A program made the position numbers and the translations under genes. From Cyathus striatus (lineage: Eukaryota > Basidiomycota > Agaricomycetes > Agaricales > Nidulariaceae), in assembly GCA_025738555.1 (NCBI GenBank), contig JAOVFP010000021.1:372001-436000 (forward strand): a stretch of DNA of 64,000 nt, read 5' to 3'. The notes beneath the pieces are model-generated. The model had not been told where the DNA came from. It was given only the letters and a program-made list of their open reading frames with translations, and ran no database searches. Numbering within the stretch: position 1 is the first letter of the stretch; every line of letters starts with the position of its first letter. Below are positions 32,686-45,109 of the stretch, piece by piece.

Positions 32686-34414
32686 GACATTCCTATGCTA
32701 TGTGTTGTCTTTCCATCAACTATTGATGCTGCAACTCCTGTGTATGCTGCCTTTAGAAGCATGAATTGAGCTTGTCATTGTATAAACATTTCGGTAATTG
32801 TCTGTATAACTTTTGATTTTCCTGTACCTCCATCTCCTAATAAAAGTTTCCTAAGCTCTGGTGGTTTTTTTCCACAAAGTGTTTGTGTAAGGTGCCATTC
32901 AACAATGTCAAATGCACATCTTTAGTCTGTCTTTAACATTGATGGGTCTACTGGTGACAATGCTTCATCTGAAATTTCTGTCTTTCTGGAAATTTCTGTC
33001 TGATTATCAGTATATGTTATGGACCCTTCCATCAATTGTGTTACTGGTGCTCCCAATCTTGGAATCTCCTCATTTCTGATTTCACCTGTCAGTCTGTTTT
33101 GCTGAGCTATGTCTTTCCCTAGCTGTATTTTCCATTTTTGTAGCAGTATCATGCTTTCTCCTGTAGCTCACCTTATTTTTCCTTCACCAGGGTGAGTTGT
33201 CCATTTTAAAGTAACCTTCTTGTCAAATATCCCATTCTGTCATCCAATGAGTACTGCAATTATCCCATGGTTTTTTTTCATTCCAGTTAACCAGAGATGC
33301 TTTTAGTTCTTGAAGCCCTTCCTCTGCATAAGACTGGATGCAATCTGTGATAGTTTGGTTCTCAGTCTCATATTCTTCTGCCATATCTCTCTCTATTTCA
33401 TCTGAGTACCTGTTTGTCCCAGTTGAATCTTCTGATACTTCAATCAATACTTTTTCTCATTCTCTCCTAACTGCACTTTTACTTTCATGATAGTATTGTA
33501 TACCATTGATAATTCAATGCACCTGTTGAGGGGCTGAAACCATAAATGTGTTGAAAGCTTCCTCCCAGGTTTCATTATTTGCCTTTAAATCAGTCTTGAT
33601 GTTTCACCAAGGTTTTAGCAATGTCAACATGGATGTACAATAAAACTCTCTAACTTCAGTATCATTGCTTCTGGGAAAGTATGATCCTACAAAATTCAGC
33701 AGATTGGAATGACCTTCTGTTCTTATAATTCGTTGCTTCTTCTCATAAAGAGGATGACCTTCCTGATAGCATATTCTGGTATTTTTACTGCATCCATGTC
33801 CTCTTTGTTCTGGTGTACTTGTATTTGTTGTCTCTTCTCTGTCCTTTGAAGTCAAGTTAACTTCATAGGTATCAACAAAATACTGAAAAACACTAAATGA
33901 CTCTGCTTTATCTCCTCTCAGAGTATAGTCATTGTATTGGCATTTCTTGATGAGCTTTCCTGTGTCATCACTCTGCAAAGTTACCAATTCCTCTTTCTCC
34001 TGTATGATAAATATTCAGTTCTTTTCTTGTCAATGTTCCCACTTGTCCTTACCTCTGATTCTTCTTCCTCATTATTATTAATGTCTGCCTCATCATTACT
34101 AACTCCTTCATCATTATTGTCTTCCTCATTATCACTGTTACTATCCTCCTCTCTGTTTTCACTAAAACCAGTCATTTCCTTTGGTTTTATATCTTATATG
34201 ACTGACTTACTGGTCTCTTTCCATTTCTCCATTGTTTGTTCTCATTTGTTCTATGATAGTAGATGCACTACATCTGTATGAGGACAATGTCATTCATGTA
34301 AAATTGTTTTGTCAAACTCACCTTGAATTGAATGGTCTAATTTCTGGAAACTCCCTGAGAATTGCACCTCCAAAAGATGACCAGTATATTGGAGTGTAAT
34401 AGTGTGATTTGTAT

Positions 34415-34422
34415 GTATCTCC
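34415..34422. repeat. 8-bp target-site duplication, left copy
   Basis: GTATCTCC, repeated at 57835-57842. The next base (C) also matches, so 9 bp is possible. Confidence 0.85.
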
Positions 34423-34440
34423 CGGGGCATGTTAATAGTC

Positions 34441-34590
34441 GTAATTTGTACCATTTAGGTACGGATATGGTTGTCTTTGGGTGCGGGCTATGTGCGTTCT
34501 GCGAGGGTACAATATTTGGTAGTTTTGACAGGGTACGAATATCGTACCCTCACAATCAAATTTGTGTCGCACCGTATGTACCATATTATT
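34441..34590. repeat. GGGTAC subterminal motifs, left end
   Basis: TTGTACCATTTAGGTACGG, GAGGGTACAATATTTGG, and AGGGTACGAATATCGTACCC occur within 150 bp of the terminus. Similar motifs lie near the right end. Likely transposase-binding repeats, by analogy. Confidence 0.6.
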
Positions 34591-34619
34591 ATGTAATCCA
34601 GTAAATATAAGGAGTAATT

Positions 34620-36680
34620 TCCGTCTAGGATAACGGGATCAATTCAAAGCAGTAGCAGCATAGCTGCATATCACAAAATGGAAAATCCACAATGCAGTGC
34701 ACATAAATTAGCCGGGTCCATTTTCACATATATCCTTTGCGTTCTGAATAACGTTATATTATAACCTCCAATTAATAACTTGTAGTGATGTCTCTCATAC
34801 CAAATTCAGAATTATAGAACATGTAGATATGTAGAACAACAATATTTGCTTTATTAGACTTTCCCACGCCTTCAAAACCTCGGATATGTATATTTCAAGC
34901 AGCACTACATTGCGTGTAGAATAATGGGATCGTACATTTCATATCATAAAACGGAAATTCCCCAAATACGTTGAACACAACTTAAGTCTGGCTCCCATCC
35001 CATTTCCCTCGGCTAATTTATATTTCTACATCTGCCCTTTGCGTTATGAATAATGATACATTACACCCACTATTTAATATCATCTATTGTCCTCTATCGC
35101 ACTAAATTAAGTATTTTAGAACATGGAAATATGTAGCAAAACAATGCGTTTTTATTTGAATTTCCCAAGCCCCCCGATCCCTGGATATGCATATTTCGAG
35201 CGGCAGTGCATTGCGTATAGAATAACGGCATTGTACGTTGCGTATCGTAAAACGGAAATTTCACAATTGCATTAAACATAAATGATCCGGCTGCCATCAC
35301 ATGTCCCTCGCTAATCTATATTTCTACATCTGTTCTTTGCATTCTGAATAACGCATTCTAATGCTCACTATTTAATATCGTGTACTGTCTTCTATCACAC
35401 TAAATTAAGTACTATAGAACATGGTGATATGTAGAACAACATTATTTCACTTTCCTACGCTTTCAGAACCTCTGATATGCATATTTCAAGCGGCAGTGCA
35501 TTAAGTACAGAACAATGGGACCGTACATTGCGTATCATAAAACGGAAATTCTACAAATGCGTTGAACATAAATTACGTCCGGCCCCCATCACATGTTCCT
35601 CGGCTAATTGATACTTCTACATCTGTCCTTTACATTCTAAATAACGCTGTCTAATGCTCACTATTTAATATCATGTACTGTCCTCTATCACACTAAATTA
35701 AGTATTATAGAATATGGAGATATGTAGAACAATAAAGTGTTTTTATTTGATTTTTCCATGCCTCCAGAACCTAAAATTTGTATATTTCAGGCTGCAGTAC
35801 ATTGTGTGTCGTATAACGAGATCGACTCGGAACAGTAGCAGGGCTCACATGCATGTAAAAAAACGAAAATTCCACAAATGCATTGAACATACATTAGCCG
35901 GCCCCCGCCACATGTCCCTCCGCTAATCTACATCTCTACATCTCTACATCTGTCCTTTGCGTTCTAAATAACGATATATCACACCCACTATTTAATATCC
36001 TCCACTGTCCCTTATCACAATAAATTACAATACTATAGGACATGGAGTTATGTAGAAGAACAAAGTGTTTTATTTGACTTTCCCACGCTTCCAGAACCTC
36101 GGATGTGCATATTTCATGCGGCAATGCATTGCGTGTAATGTAACGGGATCGTCTCGGAACAGTAGCAGGTCTTACATGCGTGTAGAAAAACGGGAGTTCC
36201 ACAAATGCATCAAATATAAATTAGTCGACTCTCATCACATGTCCCTCAGGTAATTTATATTTCTACATCTGTCCTTTGCGTTATGAATAATGCCGTTTAT
36301 TTCTCCCTATTTAACATGGTGTACTGTCCTCTATCACACTAAATTTTAAACTATAGAATACGCAGATAATTAGAACAACATGTGTTCATTTGACTTTCCC
36401 ACGCTTCCAGAACCTCGGATATGTATATTTCATGCGGCAGTGCATTGCATATAGAATAACAGGATCGTATATTGCGTATAATAAGACGGAAATTCCACAA
36501 ATGCGTTCAATGTAAACTTTCCGGCTCCTTTTACATGTCCCTCGGCTAATTTATATTTCTACATCTGACCTTTTTGTTCTGAATAACAGTATATAACACC
36601 CACTAGGTTATATCCTCTACTATCCTCTATCACCCCAAATTAAGCACTATTCTATATCTCTACATATTTGCTTTACGTTC
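34620..36680 (+). repeat. Satellite array of about 300-bp units, left block
   Basis: Units are recognised by CATGTCCCTCGGCTAATTTA, TTCTACATCTGTCCTTTGCG, TTCTGAATAACG, CTCTATCACACTAAATTAAG and TTTGACTTTCCCACGCTTCC. Landmarks fall at about 35300, 35592, 35910, 36239 and 36533, giving a period of roughly 290-330 bp. Short open frames inside are by-products of the repeat. Confidence 0.85.
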
Positions 36681-37624
36681 TGGGCCACTGTGTCACTCAC
36701 CTTTGTACTATGGCAGAGAGTTTGGGACAATCCCACTGGTATATCCGCCGGTTATAGCTCAAGGCGCTCGGAAGCACTACTTGCTAAATATAGAACACCG
36801 GCATGATATTCCCGCGTCACCATATGATCAATATACAAAGATAATAATTTGAAATTTTGAATATTTAAAATATATGATGAAAAAGCTTGTACTTATTCTT
36901 CAAGATATTTTCTCAACATCTTCAAAAGCCCGCGATGTGTCCTCAATATGTCTCTTGGGCTTCGCAAGATAATCATAACCGATCTAGGGTTCGGTAATTC
37001 CCGAACTTCTTTCAATCGACGTGCGCCTTATCTCTACTTCCCGGGGGTTTTCTTATTGCTTGGTCACGGGATTGTATCTCGCTAATAGACGCGTCGACCT
37101 TAGGCGCGTTCTACTGGTAGGTTCGTCTGTCCTGTTGCATTTCTTGCCATATCGTATATTGTAATGGCTCTCGTACATCACTTTTAATATATATTATTTT
37201 ATTATATGCTTCATGTGTGTAGATACTATGAAATATGCTTTTCACAGCCAGGGTCTCAGCTCCAACTCTGACATAACCGAGATTGTCAAGTAAGCGATAT
37301 TCCATTTTATAGAATAAGTGAAAATTAGCTTTGCAACTTCTGTATGCCAGTCAGGCATATTATCTCCCCACAGCCAACGAATAACTGCTTTTATTTTCGA
37401 TCCCCCGCCATATTTCCCATGGTTTTCTGCCCTCGAAGTTTATTTGTGAGGTCACCATTGTTTCTCGACTTTCGAAGACTGTACATGCTCTTCCTCATGT
37501 TGTTATGGATCCTCAGGGTCCATCTCAGTTTTTTGTATTTTAAAGGTATGGTGCTGGTGATAACGACCCATTCCCTACTATTTTCCTAACTTGAACTGCT
37601 TGAACTGTTTATCTTTTGCTCGTC
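36681..37624. other. Spacer with no clear gene
   Basis: Between satellite and the first cargo gene. A plus-strand frame at 37344-37589 is Phe/Leu-rich without recognisable motifs. Nothing else seen. Confidence 0.35.
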
Positions 37625-39267
37625 ATGCCCCCCCGTGCGATGTCCATCCCTGCTCGCAACCTGAGCTCCGCCCCCAAAAATCGTGCGCCTCTAACTCCTT
37701 TGAACCTAACTTTGCTGCCCCTTCGTGAGAGTTACATCGTGGTCCCGCCATCCGCTGTTCAGCATCCCAATACTCCATCCCCCGCTCGTAGTCCTTCTCC
37801 CATGGAGGTAATGGATGAAGAGATTGAAGAAATCCTGCCGCCTGTCGCGACCCAAGCTCCTCCTGTTGCACCTACCCCATTCTCTTCACCTGTCCTGGCA
37901 CCTTCTCCATACATTCCAGCCATCGCTGCTGTGCCGGAATCGATGGATGACATTCCTTCACTCCCTCCATTGATTTTGAACCGAGTGTAACGCCGAACCC
38001 TCCACCTAGGCCATTCCTCCGTGATGTACGTATTAGTGCCAGCCCTCATAGGCGTCATCCCGTCGAAGTTTTGATGCCGCCTCTCAAGATTGGTAAGCCT
38101 CTGCGTCTCATTACTAATTTATCCGCTTACACGCTAGGGACTCCCCTAGCCGTTCCAGCTGTCCCAGAACCCGTTGTTGTGGATGACGAGCCTACTCCTG
38201 AGGACATCATTGTGCTCACCGACATGGACAAGGATCAGCTGTGTGAATCCTCTGATGAACTTCCCTTGGGTATGTCTCCCCCTTCTCTTTTTTATCGCGG
38301 TATTGATTCTGACATCATATTTTTCTATCTTTAGCGAGCGCTCGCACTTTTTGTGCTTCTACTGTGGCCAAACGTGCGCCAACTGTTCCGTTAGCCCCCT
38401 CTTCTCCTATTACTGCTACTACTTCCGCCCGGAAAGGCAAAAATACCACTAAAGTTCCGAAGACCCATACCAAAGAAACTTTGCCTGTGCTGGTGTCCGG
38501 TGCACCCCTCGAGCTTGCAATGCTGCATAGTGTGCTTGAGGATGCTGTGGTCCATAACGGCATGATTTCTTGCTTTAATTGTGGAGGCGAGTCCTTGAAG
38601 TGCGAGCCCGGCAAGCTTGGTCATCGGTGCCTCCGTTGTGTTCAATGGGAGAAAAGTCAGTGCACCCGGCAGCTCAATGCTCCCCAAGCGAACTTCCAGA
38701 CCACCATTGTGTATGGTATCGGACTTAATTCTATCCCTGGTAGGTTTAATAATACTTTTTCTACTTGCCACTGTACTAAACGTGTTCCTTTATCAATTTC
38801 TAGGCCTAGCTGATCTTGGGCGGCAGATCGACGACGCCGATATTGCCTGTCATGCGTCCTCCCTCCGTTATTTTACCGACTACGTCCGGCGCATCCGTCT
38901 TCGTGTTCAATTCGTTCATCGTCTGGAGGAGTTTGCCGAGGCTAACAAAGACTTCTCTCGGTTCGCTGCTGCAGGTATCTTCCCCGATGACTATACTGAA
39001 CAAAGCTTTTGCGAGCTGTGCCAGCTGGCTAAGTGCGTCGAGGATCGGGTTCTGCCTGATCCTGATGTTACTGCGGATTTTGAGGACGCCCTGTTGGACA
39101 CTCTCGCTGCTCATCTGACCGTCGTTAACCCTCTCCTTGGCGAGTTCCCTTGGCCCAAAAAGGGGGAGGAAGTGGTGCCGCGGGAGTTCCTAGACAACAT
39201 GATGGTGGCAAATATCCAGAACTTCCGGATCCAGAAGAAGAGCAAGGACGGTGCTGCTCATGCATAG
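37625..39267 (+). CDS. Cargo gene: Pro-rich protein with Cys cluster
   Basis: Start chosen at 37625 (MPPRAMSIPARNLSSAPKNR), near a leader rich in CT. Exons infer as: a Pro/Ser/Ala-rich region with acidic EVMDEEIEEILPP; LMPPLKIGKPLRLITNLSAY and an acidic DDEPTPEDIIVLTDMDKDQL; an intron from GTATGTCTCC to CTATCTTTAG (38270-38333); a Ser/Thr/Lys-rich segment; then ISCFNCGGESLKCEPGKLGH followed by RCLRC, a likely zinc-binding cluster; and an intron GTAGGTTTAA to TTTCTAG (38739-38805). The last exon, GLADLGRQIDDADIACHASS to KSKDGAAHA, is helical. A frame gap near 37990 needs another intron. Product about 480 residues. Function unknown; gag-like or DNA-binding roles are possible. Confidence 0.55.
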
Positions 39268-39530
39268 CGTCGCAGGCTTTCATTTCAATTTTTGTGTTGC
39301 ACTGCTATATACTTTGAAGTCACGTTGTAGGCTAGTATATCTACCGGTATTGCATTGTGTGGTGATGTCATTATACCGTAGATTACATTTATAATACTAT
39401 GCCATTTGTTGCTGTTAAGTTCCTTGTGATAAAAGTCAAATAACATAACTTAGAACATATTAAGACTTAAAATCGTAATTTTCAGGATGGGATTGAATGT
39501 GGAAACATGTGTGCACTGCCACTTGAAATA
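39268..39530. other. 3' flank of cargo gene
   Basis: AT-rich sequence with no gene seen. Confidence 0.4.
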
Positions 39531-39912
39531 TACTGTTGTTGATCAACACTTCGCCAACCCCATCAAGTCGCTATTTTTGAGTTTGTCACGCAATGTCACA
39601 ATGCCGCAATCAGCCGGTTTGGAGGTCCACAGCGTGTATGCACAACGTGAGACATTTGCTTGACCTCTTTCTGGGAAACTCCTTGATTGCTATCAAAACG
39701 GCATGGTGGCAAGCGTGACAATGCGTCAAATTTCCTACTTTTGAAGGGACTCCAGAACTACCTGTTCTTTTGTCTTGAAACTTTTAGCACAAGTTTTAAT
39801 ATGTACAGCCAATATACCTGTAAATTTTTATGGCTTGTAGAAGTGTTACTGCGGCGATATTCAAGAAATAGCGACTCAACGGGGTTTAGCGAAGTGTTGA
39901 TCAACGACAGTA
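39531..39912. mobile_element. 382-bp MITE with TA ends
   Basis: Left end TACTGTTGTTGATCAACACT followed by TCGCCAACCCC; right end is its reverse complement with few changes (GGGGTTTAGCGAAGTGTTGA, TCAACGACAGTA). The matching region reaches about 45 bp. Flanked by TA on both sides. No coding sequence. Tc1/mariner-like by ends only. Confidence 0.75.
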
Positions 39913-40104
39913 TACATATCCGGGATATGTGATGGGAGCCGGATATAAAAGGTAATGGGAATGATAATAATAACTCGAACTAATAATAGGTCGCCAAAGC
40001 TTCAGACTAATAATAGCTTGCAAGTTATTATCGAATATGCACAGATTGTTCGCATTTAATATGTTATGTGTTTCGATACAAGATGCAGGAATTATACCAA
40101 TAAT

Positions 40105-40395
40105 ACGGTAAATTATCTAATAAAACAATTGTAGGACAAGTATAATATGGTAAAGCATCTAATAAAACAATTGTAGGACAATATAATATGGTAAAGCATC
40201 TAATAAAACAATTGTAGGACAAGTATAATATGGTAAAGCATCTAATAAAACAATTGTAGGACAAGTATAATATGGTAAAGCATCTAATAAAACAATTGTA
40301 GGACAAGTATAATATGGTAAAGCATCTAATAAAACAATTGTAGGACAATATAATATGGTAAAGCATCTAATAAAACAATTGTAGGACAAGTAGTA
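40105..40395. repeat. 42-bp minisatellite, seven units
   Basis: Units containing TATAATATGGTAAAGCATCT and AATAAAACAATTGTAGGAC start at 40141, 40181, 40223, 40265, 40307 and 40348, preceded by a diverged unit at about 40105. Period 42, twice 40 by loss of GT. Because 42 is a multiple of three, the minus strand reads as a 14-residue repeat (PTIVLLDALPYYTC), but there is no other sign of a gene. Confidence 0.9.
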
Positions 40396-40493
40396 TGATC
40401 AAGATATAAGTACAGGATGTCAGCGTGATAATAGTACGCCTATCACTTCCTGTAGGAAGGTGAGCAGGAAATAAAATAAGAGAAAAGATCTAC

Positions 40494-40869
40494 TTACACA
40501 GGATATCGAATTTGGGTCCAATTGAATGCGCAACAAGTATGTTTCCCTAACCGTACATGAAACTGCAAGAACTGATAGATGAAGATGTAAGTTCAAATTC
40601 ATTGGTATAGTAATATGAATCACTTACCTTCCACCCTTTCTTTTTGTCCAATACACATTCAACGATTTTCTCCAATTTCCCCTTCCTCCAAGTCGGCCCC
40701 AGTCTACGACCTCTGTAGATACATTCGTGGTAGAAGACCATGACATCGTCGCCGATCTGGAAGGTGAACTGATTGACGTATAATTAGGAGAAATATAATA
40801 CCATACCTTGTATTTCTTCAGCTGTTCGTCATAACTGAGCGTTTCGATAGGGGGGATCCTCTTCAGCAT
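40494..40869 (-). CDS. Small spliced cargo gene, about 91 residues
   Basis: Three exons with consensus sites. Exon 1 (40869-40807) MLKRIPPIETLSYDEQLKKYK; intron of 38 bp (GTATGG..ATCAG); exon 2 (40768-40628) FTFQIGDDVMVFYHECIYRG, RRLGPTWRKGKLEKIVECVL, DKKKGWK; intron GTAAGT..TTGCAG; exon 3 FHVRLGKHTCCAFNWTQIRY with stop at 40494. An intron with GTAAGT..TTAG also precedes the ATG, in the 5' untranslated region. Exon 2 looks like a small beta-barrel, reminiscent of the C-terminal domain of retroelement integrases (GD.V...LGP.W.GP), which is only a resemblance. Function unknown. Confidence 0.55.
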
Positions 40870-41757
40870 CTAAGCAAAGTTAGAATTATTACTAGAGTGC
40901 CAAAATGCCAAACTTACCTGAGCAATGCTTGAAAGTTAAGACTTTGAGTAGTTGAGGAAGCTGGAAGACGACAAGATGGCTTTTGAACCCATCGAAGCTT
41001 AATTCAAACTTGATGTCCCGCCTACAACATCATACAAGGGTTGGTGCATCTACTCCAACGCCAACACACATACACCATTTTTAACGATTCGTACGCTACA
41101 CATACACGACGGACTATGAACTACTAAATGTTGAGAAATTCGCTAGGTAGAGTGTGCCGTATCTACACTGCTTCTTTAGAATTGCTGGGTATTCTTACTT
41201 TTCGGCGTATATACAAATGTAATGTTTCCTACATAACATCAAGTATAGACGCAGTCTTAACGTTGTTTCATACAAGTCCAAAGAGTCACGTGGTGCTGGA
41301 ACAATAATGATGTACCTGGAAAACAGTTACAAAGCGTGTAGAGGAAATTACAGTCCGTTTAGGTGGTTTACCGTAAGTGCAATTAAGGCACCCGCGGAAC
41401 CGGTAACCTCATACACCGAATACTCAGGTAATGGGCTGAGGGCTGTTGAGGGTGTGTTGATAATGGAGTGAAAAGATAAACATGTGGGCGTCTGATGTGA
41501 GATGTGAGCGCCAGGCGTATTATTGCCATAACTCAGCAGTATGCTAGGGCAAGTAAACATGTATTATTTTTGTACCACTGAATGGCATTTCTAAGTAGCT
41601 ATATTTAACGGCTTTCTTTGATCAATGTGGCATTTACCATATACATACCAAACAGATGTTTCTTTAAGTTCTTTTCTCTTTGTTAAGGAAAAACACGTCG
41701 TTGAAGTAAAAATAAAAAGGAGATATTTTACAGTGCATACGATATTTAACTACTGAT
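40870..41757. other. Intergenic region
   Basis: Contains the 5' region of the small minus-strand gene. A minus-strand frame at 41560-41348 has no recognisable features. Nothing else seen. Confidence 0.35.
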
Positions 41758-44655
41758 TTAATCCCTTTGCATTCCTCCCGAAACTTTCTCGTATTCCTCG
41801 GCAGGAATCATTATAGTTAGAAAGCGATGCGATTGTTTATGCGTTTCACCCAGCTCATTGAGACGTGCAACATTTCTCATCACCATCAGCATGCGCCGCC
41901 TTCCTTCATCCATGTCAGGTGTCACGTTAGCGCTCCCGGTATAATAGTCATCGACCGTCAAAAGCATCTCCCTCTTCATATTTTCAATCACAAAATCCCG
42001 TATTCGAGTCAACATAAACTCCTCTGGTTTAAAGGTTTCGGTCTTTATTATATTGTCGGATGGATCTGAATATAGAAGCGGGAAGCTGTTAGTCTGCACA
42101 CTATACGCAAAGAAGAAGACAACAACAACACACCTCCAACCCGTTGTGAGAGCTTCCAGGTCCTATAGAAATAGAGTTCCATAAGTCCTGATTCAACATA
42201 ACAGCCACAGTCCAAAGTATCCTTGTTTCGAAGCTGATAGATACGACTTTGCAACTTTCTCTCCACAAGTACATTATTATCACCTGCCATAATTACCGAC
42301 CGAGGACTGGGAACTCCTAGTATAGTTGGAACCTTCTTTTTATCACCTTCACCATTGAGCTCACCATTGAGCACATAATTTCGCTGGATATGATGCCTCG
42401 GACATTGTACGTTATCGGAATTTGTCATCAGCCCCTCTAAGGCAAATAGACAGTCGACGTACACGAACTCAGACCCCTTCGACGTCGCTGGATCACTCAA
42501 GGCGGTTCTTCGAAGTCCACTACCCAGCTTTTGAGCTCCCTCGTCGAGGAAAAGGTTTATGTCTGATGAACAATGAGTGCTTTAAAAGACAAGTGAAAGG
42601 AACAGAGAGACATACGCGACTCTTCGTCTTCATCCAAGAACTCGAATGGGATATTGTGACCCCCGCTCCCTCTGACTTCATATTTAAAAGGAGAGGTTGG
42701 CGTTTTTCCTGTAAATAAAGTCAACTTCATTCATTGTGAGCTAACAGTTGATGTACCGATCACTCCGATATCAGAGCCCGACTCTATGGGACACACTTTT
42801 AGTTTGGTACATATCTGTGGAACAGTTACGTACTAGTAAGTGTGTCGCTGACTATTTCTACATCCGAGTCCGAATCAATGGCAGAGCCGTTACACCCAAT
42901 GAATATGATACCCGACTCCCCTATGCATGACGTAACTGTGAGAAGTAACAAGAATAGAGAGGAGTGAATGAGAGAATAGAGTGAGATAATGGAGCAAAGA
43001 GAGAGTGGTAAAGGTGCAAGAACTCAGACACAAACACTGACACAGACACAAAATGGGGAGGAAAGCTTGTTAACAACTACCAAGTTACAGAGTGTATATA
43101 TACTAAGGCTATTTACCAAAGTCCAACCAAGGTCCAGGTAACTAAGGTAACAGACAGCTGTCAATCTGTCAATCACATATCTGTCAATCACAGAACTGTC
43201 AAGTATGACAGATGACAAGTGACAGCTGTCAAAGAAGCTGTGCAACCCTGAATATCTAACAGTAACTTTCTCCTTAACCCGACTGGGTATATGTACATTC
43301 TCTTCCAAGAATATCTTTACATCTGCTTTAGGATCGAGAACAAGTCTCTGGAAGGGTGAATAGGCAAAGGTAGAAACATTTTTAAAAGGGTGATCTATGC
43401 GGCCATCTTCGAAAGAGTAAGCAATATTTCACCGTAATTTGAAGCTACTTACTGTCGAGATGTTGGCTTGATGAAACAATCCCCAAGTCCAACTCTGACT
43501 CCTCTATCAGAGCAATTGGGGCTTTATCCACTTTTGATAGTAATGCGGGGTCAATGTGTGTGTACAGAGTGCTACCACCGCCATTCTCCAGTTCCTCGGG
43601 TGTTGGTGCTGCTGCTTTCAGCTTGGACAAGAGCATGGACGCTCGTTCGGTGAAGGGCTGTGACTAAAGTAAGAAACAAGGCGAACATAACTGAATAATT
43701 AGATGCATACCATAAAGGTGCCGTTAATCATTCTTGAAGGCTGAGAAGACTAGATTTAGAAGATAATTAATTAATCATGAGATCGAAGGGTTAGGCACAT
43801 ACTATGGATTCAGTACCGCCAATCATTCCTGAAAAGGAAGACTGAGAAAACCAAAATTAGAGTTGAGAAGTGTGGAGATGATCGACAATCAGCGCTTCTG
43901 CTTACATAATCAGTGCTGGGCTGGAACAGAATAACAAGTCAGCAGTACTTAGAACATGAAAAATGATAATCATACCGTCAGTTTGGGGGAGTCAGGAAAA
44001 TTATAGGTTGCATGAACTGAGGTTCTACCAGAAACCATGCCAAAATCCGGAGGTGAACTGGCAGAAAATACTGCTTCACTAATGTCCCCTGGTGGTGGTA
44101 TTGGTGGTTTCAATGGCCCGGATGCTGGGGGGGGGGCTCTGCTCGTCTTCCCTAGTGGCAGTATTGGTGGTTTTGTTGCGCTCAGTCCTTCAGAAATTCC
44201 GAGAGGATCTTCTGGTGTCTCTGCTGTAGTGGAAGAAGAAACCTTCGGAATTTCTGAAGAACTCAGAATAACAGAACCACCAATACCGCCACCAGGGAAG
44301 ACGAGCAGATCCCTCCCCTCAGCATCCAAGCCATCAGCTCCTCCAAGAAATGCTGTATTATCGATATCCATGCCAACATCACGTTCGGGAGGCCCACCGG
44401 CATCCAACTGGCCAATGGCTGAGGGACCATCAACGTCAGCAGTCGGTGTAGGAGGGGGAGACATGACAACATCCAAGCCAGGTCACCCTAAACATGTCTG
44501 TGCAATATCGGGGTCCTCATGAGACTTTCCAAGTCTTGCTGATCTTCTTGTTAATACTCCGCCTGTGGAGGCTATAAAACATCAAAATTAGAGAAGTTCT
44601 CAGTAAGAGTTGTGACTTACCTTTGGGAGTTGTTTTCTTGGAAGTACGCGCCATT
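41758..44655 (-). CDS. Cargo gene: multi-exon protein with basic N-terminus
   Basis: Start at 44655: MARTSKKTTPK, then intron GTAAGTCACA..TTTTATAG, then ASTGGVLTRRSARLGKSHED. A TGA follows TCLG before the Pro/Gly/Ser-rich exon 44476-43970 (LLVFPGGGIGGSVILSSSEI), so either a further intron or a nonsense mutation (GGGCGA to GGGTGA) lies there. Later exons: 43636-43445 (LLSKLKAAAPTPEELENGGG), SGIIFIGCNGSAIDSDSDVE near 42920, YEVRGSGGHNIPFEFLDEDE near 42670 after an intron ending TTTACAG, and ARSD-type 42500-42110 (MSDPATSKGSEFVYVDCLFA, LQSRIYQLRNKDTLDCGCYV). The last exon, 42099-41758, is helical (FMLTRIRDFVIENMKREMLL) and ends GGMQRD. Family unrecognised. It may be two genes; joining rests on splice signals only. 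Confidence 0.4.
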
Positions 44656-45109
44656 GAGGGAAATTTAGGAGTATGGAGTGGGTACGTTTCTGCGTTTTTG
44701 AGTACTGTTAACTAAATCTGTAATCCATTGCCGAGGACTCGGACTGTTCCAAATACACTAATCACATGGCCCACAGTTGTCCATACGTGCTGTTTTGGAA
44801 GTATTCGATCGCAATACCCCTGTATATACATTATGCGACGGGAAGGACCATTCTGGGTTTGCTAAACATGTGGAATCTAATCACACAAGCAAAAAATGAG
44901 GGCAATACGATTGTTCCAAAACCTTAGCATCTTAAGCGATGAATTGCGTGATTGGGAGTAATCAGCATGAGACATTTCGTGGTACGGCTGGCACCCTCCG
45001 ATAATCAAGCTGTTTTGTCGTTGTTTCTTCCCCACCCTTCTTCACAAAGTCAGTAATAATGTATGTTTCATAAATTGCTGCTATTGGTCATTTTATAATA
45101 CTCTATAGG

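Larger units (their letters stand above)
30094..34422 (-). pseudogene. Helitron 3' half: PIF1-like helicase
   Basis: C-terminal half of a Helitron RepHel protein. Entry at 34422 reads GDTYKSHYYTPIYWSSFGGA, continuing the Rep half that stops at 57843. Next come SNLLNFVGSYFPRSNDTEV and LTLLKPW, an acidic linker, then PIF1 motifs: Walker A GDGGTGKSKVIQTITEM (32837-32790), AYTGVAASTVDGKTTHSIGM, Walker B WQPYSYLIIDEVSM (about 31420-31380), GGINVILCGDLHQFPPVA, PWDNTCLVTPRHGVRVEWN, TQNVQTDLDITNGACGTIVD, and the final VDIATPPCGKLSLFHLYVALSRSAGRD block. It is split by a foldback at 31492-32685. In-frame stops include CAA to TAA in LKTD*RCAFDIVEW. Confidence 0.88.

Noticed and set aside
40064..40366. 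100-codon frame with PTIVLLDALPYY repeats
   Set aside because: Explained by the 42-bp minisatellite; no start context, no other coding signal.
44037..44522. 161-codon plus-strand frame rich in Gly/Pro
   Set aside because: Antisense shadow of the Pro/Gly-rich minus-strand exon, which has splice sites and a start codon upstream.
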